From RGIG990 sp045589455 (GTDB lineage Bacteria; Verrucomicrobiota; Kiritimatiellia; RFP12; UBA3636), in the NCBI GenBank assembly GCA_045589455.1, contig JAZNPC010000081.1, positions 1-19,904 on the forward strand: a DNA stretch of 19,904 nt, written 5' to 3'. Shown here piece by piece: positions 1-6,112 of the stretch (its first letter is position 1; the number at the start of each line of letters is the position of its first letter). The position numbers were made by a program, and so were the translations under genes. The notes beneath the pieces were generated by a model, which saw nothing but the letters and a program-made list of their open reading frames with translations, was not told the DNA's origin and made no database searches.

Positions 1-13
1 TGCGCAGCGCACG

Positions 14-82
14 ACACTAGCGCTTGACGTTGGACATGGTCTTGCTCTCGTTGTCGCAAGGCCAACTTACAAGCGCTAGTGT
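14..82. repeat. 69-bp long hairpin element, type A (copy 1)
   Basis: Perfect 13-bp terminal inverted arms ACACTAGCGCTTG (14-26) and CAAGCGCTAGTGT (70-82) enclose nested inner arms GTTGG/CCAAC and CTTGC/GCAAG, giving a long bulged stem. Two further copies at 19547-19615 and 19833-19901 have the same length and differ from this one by a single loop base (T here, G there). The left arm is preceded by a palindrome (TGCGC-A-GCGCA), complete in the right-end copies as GTGCGC-A-GCGCAC. The structure is seen directly. Function is unknown: a REP/BIME-like extragenic palindrome, a small non-autonomous mobile element or a structured RNA are all possible. Confidence 0.8.
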
Positions 83-200
83 GGGGGCAACCCATGTGCT
101 TGTGTGATGGCTAGAAGTGCGAAAAAGGGACGCAGAGACGCTAAGGACGCTGAGGGCGCGGAGGTTGGTGTGATGGGTGTGGTGTTGGAGCGCTTGCGCG

Positions 201-277
201 CACATTAGCGCTTGTTGTTGCCTTGTCCTATTGCTAAATCTGACGAAGCAATAATGCAACTGCCAAGCGCTAATGTG
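201..277. repeat. 77-bp long hairpin element, type B
   Basis: Arms CACATTAGCGCTTG (201-214) and CAAGCGCTAATGTG (264-277) are perfectly complementary over 14 bp. Nested inside are GTTG/CAAC and ATTGCT (230-235)/AGCAAT (247-252). The outer stem is the type A stem with one pair changed from C-G to T-A, while the interior differs in sequence but also folds into two short inner stems. This points to a family related in structure more than in sequence. Function unknown. Confidence 0.75.
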
Positions 278-398
278 TACGACCCACCAAGGCTATTGAG
301 ACAAAGAGCGTGATGGGTGTGGAGGCTAGAAGTGCGAGGAATGTTTCTATGCTGACGATTATCATCCGAAAATGGCAATAATAATCAAATTCTATCGG

Positions 399-2849
399 CT
401 AGATGTCTGTTAGGCTGCAAGCATAACGGACAGAGCCCATTGCATCCTTTGAATAGAAGTCAGCACCAATTTGATCAGCATACTCTTGAGTGAGCACTGC
501 TCCACCAACCATTACCTTAACTGGCAATTCTGCTGCACGGAGCTGCTTAATGGTTTCTTCCATAGCGCCTACTGTTGTTGTCATAAGAGCAGAAAGACCA
601 ACTAGCTTTACATTATGTGCTTTTACTGCATCAACTACTGCCTCAGGAGGGACATCCTTACCTAGGTCTATTACCTCAAAGCCGTAATTCTCGAGCAATA
701 CCTTAACGATATTTTTACCAATATCATGAATATCACCCTTGACGGTTGCAATCACGACCTTGCCACGAGATTCACGTTTTTCTCCATTGTTGATTAGATA
801 TGCCTTTATGGAGTCAAAAGCGGCCTTAGCTGCATCTGCACTCATCAAGAGTTGAGGAAGAAAAACCTTACCACGCTCAAAGCCTGAGCCTACCTCATCA
901 AGAGCAGGAACCAGCTGCTGATTGATGATATCTAGGGAGTCCATTGTCTTAATTAACTCAGCTGCAATTTCGCCAGCCTGCTTGCACATACCGCGCTTAA
1001 TTGCTAGAGTTAGGTCACTCTGCTGTGCTGTATAAGCAGCAGAAGCATCTGGCGCTTGCTGCGCTACACTTGCAGGAGCAGCAGCTTGCTCTTGGGCCTG
1101 AACGCTTGTGTGGAAGGCAATGTAGTCTGCACAATTGTCATCTAGTCCACGTAGTGCTCGATATGCTGTATATGCGCTACGCATACCTACAGCATTTGGA
1201 TTGATAATCGCAGAGGACAATCCGCGCTGCAATGCCATTGTATAGAAATTAGAATTTACGCGTTCGCGCATTGGAAGTCCAAAGGAAACATTGGATACAC
1301 CTAAAATTGTATTTACCTTTAGCTCCTTGGAGATATATTCAAGAGCATCAAGGGTAACATTTGCCGCATTCTTATCTGAGCTAATGGTCATGCAAAGTAC
1401 GTCGATAACTATATCCTTTGCTTTGATACCATATTCAGCAGCTGTTTCTATAATGCGCTTTGCAATAGCAATGCGTCCCTCCGCAGCTTCAGGAATCCCA
1501 TTTTCATCAAGTGTTAGACCAACGACTACTCCTCCATATTTCTTAATAAGTGGAAATACGCTGTGCATTGACTCCTGCTTGCCATTTACAGAATTTACCA
1601 TTGGCTTACCATTGTAGCCGCGCATTGCGCGCTCCATAGCCACTGGGTCAGAGGTGTCGATCTGTAGAGGAAGATTCAAAACTGCTTGTAATTGAGCAAC
1701 AACATTAGGAAGCATTGACTTTTCATCAATCTCTGGCAATCCCACATTTACATCTAGAATATGTGCACCATTATCTAGCTGAGTTAAGCCTTCCTTTAGA
1801 ATATAATCAATATCATTATCACGTAGTGCCTGCTTAAAGCGCTTTTTACCTGTTGGGTTGATTCTTTCACCTACTATAATAGAATCATCAAGCTTTAACT
1901 CTACTGCATGAGTATATGAAGAAACAAGTGTTAGGCATTTATCTGATGCAGGAACCGGCGCAATGCTAGAAGCTCTTGCGACAACCTCACGAATATGGTC
2001 AGGTGTTGTGCCACAGCAGCCACCTACCACGCGAATTCCTGCGCGAAGCATATCCTCAACATGAGCAGCAAATTCTGCTGCATTAATATCAAAAACTGTC
2101 TTACCAGACTCAACGTGTGGAAGGCCAGCATTAGGCATTACAATCGTTGGGATTGATGCTGTTGCAGCCAGCTCTAAAGCCAATGGCTTCATGTGCACTG
2201 GACCTAAGCCACAATTCATACCGATAACATCTACACGGAGGCCCTCAAGAAGAGCAACGACAGAGCGAAGGTTTGCGCCAGTGAGAAGCTGACCCTTTTC
2301 ATCAAAAGCAACAGATGCAATTACAGGAAGGGTGCAATTTTCTTTTGCCGCAAGCACGGCTGCTTTTAGCTCCATGGTGTCACTCATTGTTTCAATAAGC
2401 ACCACATCAATGCCGCCAAGCTTCACTGCCTTTGAAATTACCTCAGCAAATGCTGAATATGCCTCGTCAAAGGTTACATCGCCTAGTGGCTTAAGAAGCT
2501 TGCCCAATGGGCCAATATCAAGGGCAACAAGCTTTTGTTGACCTTGTGCAGTAAATTTCTCGCGCGCTACGTTTGCATTTTTTATAGCAGCCTCTAGCAC
2601 CTGATCAAGAGTATACTCAGCTGGTAATTCAGCTAGCTTATAGCGATTTACGCCAAAGGTATTGGTAGAAACAAAATCAGAGCCACTCTCATAGTAGCGA
2701 TTATGGATATCTATTAGCACCTCAGGGTGTGTGATATTCCAAACCTCAGGTAGTTCACCTGCCTTTAAACCGCTGGCTTGAAGCAAGGTGCCCATTGCTC
2801 CATCAGCAATAAGTATCTTTTTCTCTAATAAATCTAAAAACGCTGACAT
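399..2849 (-). CDS. metH: Cobalamin-dependent methionine synthase, short form without activation domain
   Basis: Transfers the methyl group of 5-methyltetrahydrofolate to homocysteine through cobalamin, making methionine and THF in the cytoplasm. The 816 residues hold three modules. The homocysteine-binding barrel (about 1-295) has zinc ligands Cys213 (MNCG) and Cys278-Cys279 (GGCCG). The pterin-binding barrel spans about 320-580. After an Ala/Gln-rich linker (582-612) come the cap and cobalamin domains (about 613-816), with DIHDIG at 706-711 carrying the axial His708, then GLSAL (751-755) and VGG (781-783). Full-length MetH is near 1,200 residues; the missing C-terminal SAM-binding activation domain is encoded separately by the gene just upstream. 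The start lies 2 bp after that gene's stop, with AAAGGA in its last codons as a possible ribosome-binding site, implying translational coupling. It is the last gene of the cluster. Confidence 0.95.
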   Translation of the reverse strand: MSAFLDLLEKKILIADGAMGTLLQASGLKAGELPEVWNITHPEVLIDIHNRYYESGSDFVSTNTFGVNRYKLAELPAEYTLDQVLEAAIKNANVAREKFTAQGQQKLVALDIGPLGKLLKPLGDVTFDEAYSAFAEVISKAVKLGGIDVVLIETMSDTMELKAAVLAAKENCTLPVIASVAFDEKGQLLTGANLRSVVALLEGLRVDVIGMNCGLGPVHMKPLALELAATASIPTIVMPNAGLPHVESGKTVFDINAAEFAAHVEDMLRAGIRVVGGCCGTTPDHIREVVARASSIAPVPASDKCLTLVSSYTHAVELKLDDSIIVGERINPTGKKRFKQALRDNDIDYILKEGLTQLDNGAHILDVNVGLPEIDEKSMLPNVVAQLQAVLNLPLQIDTSDPVAMERAMRGYNGKPMVNSVNGKQESMHSVFPLIKKYGGVVVGLTLDENGIPEAAEGRIAIAKRIIETAAEYGIKAKDIVIDVLCMTISSDKNAANVTLDALEYISKELKVNTILGVSNVSFGLPMRERVNSNFYTMALQRGLSSAIINPNAVGMRSAYTAYRALRGLDDNCADYIAFHTSVQAQEQAAAPASVAQQAPDASAAYTAQQSDLTLAIKRGMCKQAGEIAAELIKTMDSLDIINQQLVPALDEVGSGFERGKVFLPQLLMSADAAKAAFDSIKAYLINNGEKRESRGKVVIATVKGDIHDIGKNIVKVLLENYGFEVIDLGKDVPPEAVVDAVKAHNVKLVGLSALMTTTVGAMEETIKQLRAAELPVKVMVGGAVLTQEYADQIGADFYSKDAMGSVRYACSLTDI

Positions 2850-2851
2850 TA

Positions 2852-3517
2852 TTACTTGTCCTTTCTAAAGGCGCAATTTGCTAGGGAGCAGCAGGAGCAA
2901 TCATGATGCTCAAGAGGATTTGCTCCTGGCTTATAGGCAACGCCAATAATAGCGCTAACGCTCTTTGTTGGAGCCATAACTAGCCCCTCTGTTAAAGTGA
3001 CACCTACGCGGCGTGCTGCATCAACTTGACGAAGGAATTCTGGCTGAACCTGAATTGATAAGTCTCCATAGCCAGGTGAGAAGCGAGGAAGCAAGCATAG
3101 ACCTGCATCAATATCATCCTTTGTAAGAAACTCTGTCTCTAGCTCATCGCAATAGCATTCAAGCATAGACGCTGCCACAGCCTGAACCATTACCTGCTTT
3201 TCCACCCCACGTGCGGCTGCCTGCATTAGCTCGCGATCAATCTCTGCCCCTAGTGTTGCGCAAAATAGAATTGCCTCATCACAGCCATCTAGCCTTGTGG
3301 CAAGGTCCTTACTATTAAGCACAAAGCCATTCTCAAAAGCAACATAGTCCCCTGTATTAAGCACTATTGCAAGGCGCACTGCATGATAGCGGCAATGAGC
3401 AACCTTTGCAAGCTCTTCATATACCTCGTTTAGCTTTTGCTTCTGCTCTTCTGTTGCGGTATCACTTGTTTTATAGCCCATATAACGGAGGGCTTCATCT
3501 AGATTAAATGTGGCCAT
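2852..3517 (-). CDS. Free-standing methionine synthase activation (reactivation) protein
   Basis: A 221-residue protein matching the MetH activation-domain family (Met_synt_B12), here a separate polypeptide. Its expected job is to bind SAM and drive reductive remethylation of MetH whose cobalamin has oxidised to the inactive form. Visible signatures are RFSPGYGD (145-152), matching the RxxPGY SAM-binding motif, MAPTKSVSAIIG (181-192), and a cysteine-rich C-terminus (Cys207, 209, 210, 215) followed by a basic tail. It sits between metF (31-bp gap) and metH (2-bp gap), which fits a partner of the short MetH. Split pairs are known from Thermotoga and many clostridia. The upstream sequence is AT-rich without a clear Shine-Dalgarno; the start is chosen because the folded N-terminal region begins there. 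Confidence 0.88.
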   Translation of the reverse strand: MATFNLDEALRYMGYKTSDTATEEQKQKLNEVYEELAKVAHCRYHAVRLAIVLNTGDYVAFENGFVLNSKDLATRLDGCDEAILFCATLGAEIDRELMQAAARGVEKQVMVQAVAASMLECYCDELETEFLTKDDIDAGLCLLPRFSPGYGDLSIQVQPEFLRQVDAARRVGVTLTEGLVMAPTKSVSAIIGVAYKPGANPLEHHDCSCCSLANCAFRKDK

Positions 3518-3548
3518 GGATAGAAATCTAAGTTATATAAAAATTTTA

Positions 3549-4418
3549 TTAGTCTTTAATGATGGAGGACAAATTATTCATTATGCCTTGAGCAATTTCT
3601 GGCTTATTCATTGTGTAGATATGAATTGCATTTACGCCATTAGCAATTAGGTCTATGATTTGCTCTGTGGCATAAGCAATACCTGCTTGAGCCATTGTGG
3701 CAGGGTCATCACCAAAGCGGTCCACGATTGCCTTGAAGCGCTGAGGCAAATATGTGCCGGATAGTTTACAAATACGTGTAATCTGCTTTGCATTTGTTAC
3801 AGGCATAATACCTGCTACGATTGGAACAGTAATTCCACGCTCGCGTGCCTTGTACAAGAATCTATAAAGAATATCGTTATCAAAGAACATTTGTGTTGTT
3901 AGGAAGTCTACACCAGCATCTACCTTACGCTTAAGGTTATCAAGGTCTGTATCAATATGTTCGCTTTCAACATGACCCTCTGGATAGCATGCGCCACCAA
4001 CGCAAAAATCACCATTTTTGTGAATTTCCTCTACTAGCTCACTAGCATAATTAAAGTCACCTGCAGGAACAAAGCTTGAATCAGGTGGAATATCTCCACG
4101 CAAAGCAAGTATATTTTCAATGCCCTTTGCTTTGAGCTGAGCTAAAGTATCAGCAATTGTTTCCTTTGAGGAAAGCAAGCAAGTCAAATGAGACAATGCA
4201 GGCACAGAGCATTCATTCTGAACAAAGCCAGCAATTTCTGCTGTGTGCCAGCCAATACCACCACCTGCACCATAGGTAACACTCATAAAGCTAGGATTAA
4301 GCTCACATAGCTTATGAACTGCTGTCTTCACACTATCAAATGCTGTGCTCTGCTTTGGTGGGAATACCTCAAGCGAAACAGATACCTTCTTGGTTGCCAA
4401 TATATCTCTAATTTGCAT
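3549..4418 (-). CDS. metF: 5,10-methylenetetrahydrofolate reductase
   Basis: Reduces 5,10-methylene-THF to 5-methyl-THF, the methyl donor for the MetH encoded two genes downstream. The 289-residue length is typical of bacterial FAD-binding MetF. Motifs in barrel order are EVFPPK (17-22, with the conserved catalytic-type Glu17), VTYGAGGG (47-54), HLTC (77-80), ALRGDIP (105-111), TQMFFDN (175-181, with the folate-contacting Gln176) and the C-terminal HIYTMN (266-271). The start is supported by GAGAGG a few bases upstream of the ATG. It begins only 17 bp after the glycosyltransferase stop, leaving no room for its own SAM or cobalamin riboswitch, so it is probably expressed by read-through from upstream. 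Confidence 0.95.
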   Translation of the reverse strand: MQIRDILATKKVSVSLEVFPPKQSTAFDSVKTAVHKLCELNPSFMSVTYGAGGGIGWHTAEIAGFVQNECSVPALSHLTCLLSSKETIADTLAQLKAKGIENILALRGDIPPDSSFVPAGDFNYASELVEEIHKNGDFCVGGACYPEGHVESEHIDTDLDNLKRKVDAGVDFLTTQMFFDNDILYRFLYKARERGITVPIVAGIMPVTNAKQITRICKLSGTYLPQRFKAIVDRFGDDPATMAQAGIAYATEQIIDLIANGVNAIHIYTMNKPEIAQGIMNNLSSIIKD

Positions 4419-4435
4419 TTTTGCCTCTCAAAATC

Positions 4436-5317
4436 TTACTTGTTTAAAAATTTTAATCTACGAACTTCACTTATAATCCACCACGGATGGAACAAACAAA
4501 TAAAGAAATATTTTATGGAGAATAGGAAAACATAGAAAAAGTGCTTATCCTTCCATAGTTGCCATAGATGCAATCGCATTGCCGTTGGCACACTATAATA
4601 GTCCAATGCATCTCGTGCCTCTTTTTTGGAAAATAACTTTGGGTATTTTACCACCATTTGCTTAATAAGTCTATTAGAACGATAAACATCATTGTTTACT
4701 GCTGATGTGCGGCTCTTTTTATGGACACGACAAAAAACACGACTCTTATGCTGTACCTTTCCAATATATCCTGCATTAATCAGGCCCATAAAGAAATCAT
4801 AATCCTCTAACCCACTAGCAAAAGCCACATCAAATCTAACCTCACGAGCCGCCGATGTATTGATTAAGGAATCCATAACAATTAGATTTCGTCTTTTCAT
4901 TTTTTGAATAGAGAACTCTTCAGATATCACCTCAAAATTTGCAGCACCAAAATATGTTCTATCCGGATACACAACCGCGATGCGTTCTTGACTTGATAAT
5001 GCAACAGCAAGGCTTTGCTCTATAAAATCTTTTGCTAGATAATCATCAGCATCAAGATTTACAAACCAATCTCCTTTAATTTCATCGAGCAAAGCATTTC
5101 TTAGATGGCAAATCCCCTTATGCTCGTAGCGAATATAGCGAACCTTATCGCCATACTCTGCCACAATTTGGGCTGTATTGTCTGTACTTCCATCATCTGC
5201 CACTATGATTTCACATGGAGACAGGGTCTGTTCTAAAGCACTATTGATTGCTTCTTTTATGTATTGTCCGTAGTTATAGGTTGGTATAACCACAGAAACC
5301 GAAGGTTGATTTTTCAT
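4436..5317 (-). CDS. Family 2 glycosyltransferase (GT-A fold)
   Basis: Transfers a sugar from a nucleotide-sugar donor to an unknown acceptor, probably in surface polysaccharide or glycoconjugate synthesis (inference). The 293 residues open with the GT2 N-terminal motif SVVIPTYNYG (8-17), followed by ADDGST (40-45) and the metal-binding NLDADD (87-92). A strongly hydrophobic segment near the C-terminus (about 259-282) followed by basic residues suggests membrane association. I chose the ATG at 5317 over an in-frame ATG at 5368. It lies 4 bp after the upstream stop codon and directly before the conserved domain, whereas the longer form would overlap the upstream gene by about 47 bp. No sugar-nucleotide or capsule genes are nearby, so substrate cannot be inferred from context. 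Confidence 0.88.
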   Translation of the reverse strand: MKNQPSVSVVIPTYNYGQYIKEAINSALEQTLSPCEIIVADDGSTDNTAQIVAEYGDKVRYIRYEHKGICHLRNALLDEIKGDWFVNLDADDYLAKDFIEQSLAVALSSQERIAVVYPDRTYFGAANFEVISEEFSIQKMKRRNLIVMDSLINTSAAREVRFDVAFASGLEDYDFFMGLINAGYIGKVQHKSRVFCRVHKKSRTSAVNNDVYRSNRLIKQMVVKYPKLFSKKEARDALDYYSVPTAMRLHLWQLWKDKHFFYVFLFSIKYFFICLFHPWWIISEVRRLKFLNK

Positions 5318-5321
5318 TCTT

Positions 5322-6086
5322 TTACCAAATATCTGCTGGGTCGTATTCAATCTCTGTTGGGGTATCATCAGGGATAGTTGTATATTCCATTGGGTTTACA
5401 TAATTTCTACGTCTCTTTCGAGGCGTGCTTTTTTTCTTAAATGAATCTAGAGGAGGCGGTGCTTTCACAATTTTCCCATCAACTGGTACTGGGCGCACAC
5501 AATGCACCTGAGGAACCTTTTGTGTAGAGCTATCTACGGCATTTTCTTTATCCTTACATAACTGTGCTAAATCAGAATTCTCAATATAGTCCTTTATATC
5601 CGCATTTCGTACTTCATTTCTATCTAGTGAGATAAATTCAAAATCCGTAAACTTGTATGGGTCTAGGTCCGTAAAGAAGCGAGTATATAGAGTGAATGCA
5701 CATATATCCTCTGGAGAGAAATCATGCGTAGTGCATACCCAAGCTCTACCATATTGAAAATATCCTCTATCGGTGGTTTTAAGGCGTAGTCTATTTTCAA
5801 AGCTATATCCCAAAACATCTATATATGCAATCGTGAGATAGGCATTACCTGCCTTTGTAGAATCATAAGGAAGAGGCTCTACTCTGCCCGAGGTCGCTAC
5901 TCCTGGAGTTCTTCTCAATTTAGGAAAGCGAACATCCTCCTTCTCTGTAGTGAAATTACCGACATCCATCTGCTCAAGAATGCGATGCATTTCGTCGCTA
6001 CATTTTATTAGCGACGAAAGTCTGACAGAATGATCAAACGGACCTTCCTTTTGGATGTAGCTTTCGTTAATGAATTTGTATTGCAT
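5322..6086 (-). CDS. Uncharacterised 254-aa protein with basic and acidic C-terminal patches
   Basis: I do not recognise this family. The first 150 residues look globular, with alternating hydrophobic positions and aromatic clusters (for example NAYLTIAYIDVLGYSF at 81-96). There is no signal peptide or membrane segment. From about 180 it becomes low in hydrophobics, with a proline-rich stretch (208-213), a highly basic patch KKKSTPRKRRR (217-227) and an acidic tail (about 239-252) ending in Trp. Such a tail could bind nucleic acid or anionic partners; this is inference. A Shine-Dalgarno-like GAGG precedes the ATG, supporting the start. It lies 26 bp downstream of polA and 4 bp upstream of the glycosyltransferase, so it is almost certainly co-transcribed with them. 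Confidence 0.8.
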   Translation of the reverse strand: MQYKFINESYIQKEGPFDHSVRLSSLIKCSDEMHRILEQMDVGNFTTEKEDVRFPKLRRTPGVATSGRVEPLPYDSTKAGNAYLTIAYIDVLGYSFENRLRLKTTDRGYFQYGRAWVCTTHDFSPEDICAFTLYTRFFTDLDPYKFTDFEFISLDRNEVRNADIKDYIENSDLAQLCKDKENAVDSSTQKVPQVHCVRPVPVDGKIVKAPPPLDSFKKKSTPRKRRRNYVNPMEYTTIPDDTPTEIEYDPADIW

Positions 6087-6112
6087 AGCAAAGCCTCACT
6101 TTCTTAGGAAAA

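Larger units (their letters stand above)
1..346. repeat. Left composite repeat region, non-coding
   Basis: GC-rich stretch with no credible gene. In order it holds a hairpin (14-82), the box TAGAAGTGCGA (112-122) followed by AAAAGGGACGC, a run of GACGC-type short repeats (about 130-165), a second hairpin (201-277), a spacer containing ACCCACC, and a second box copy at 327-337. The same modules recur at 19373-19904 in the same orientation, and one fragment lies near 10104. Between 347 and 398 the DNA becomes AT-rich. I see no convincing intrinsic terminator for the gene ending at 399, only a weak GATTAT/ATAATC inverted repeat around 354-394. An 80-codon minus-strand frame here is not supported as a gene. 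Confidence 0.8.

Noticed and set aside
14..82. Integron attC site
   Set aside because: GTTGGAC resembles GTTRRRY, but the partner is GGCCAAC rather than RYYYAAC, the two lie in the wrong order for an attC site, and there is no integrase or cassette structure.
17..259. 80-codon open frame on the minus strand in the left flank
   Set aside because: It lies wholly across the repeat modules and both hairpins, has no domain-like character, and repeat DNA of this type generates open frames by chance.
1..346. CRISPR array
   Set aside because: Repeated elements are long hairpins and irregularly spaced boxes, not 25-40 bp repeats with uniform unique spacers, and there are no cas genes.
399..2849. MetH truncated by mutation
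   Set aside because: The missing activation domain is present intact as a separate adjacent gene, so this is a natural split, not damage.
4419..4435. SAM or cobalamin riboswitch upstream of metF or metH
   Set aside because: The gaps upstream of metF, the activation gene and metH are 17, 31 and 2 bp, too short for either riboswitch, and neighbouring sequence is coding.
5318..5368. Longer glycosyltransferase start at 5368
   Set aside because: It would overlap the upstream gene and add residues before the conserved N-terminal strand; the ATG at 5317, 4 bp after the upstream stop, fits better.
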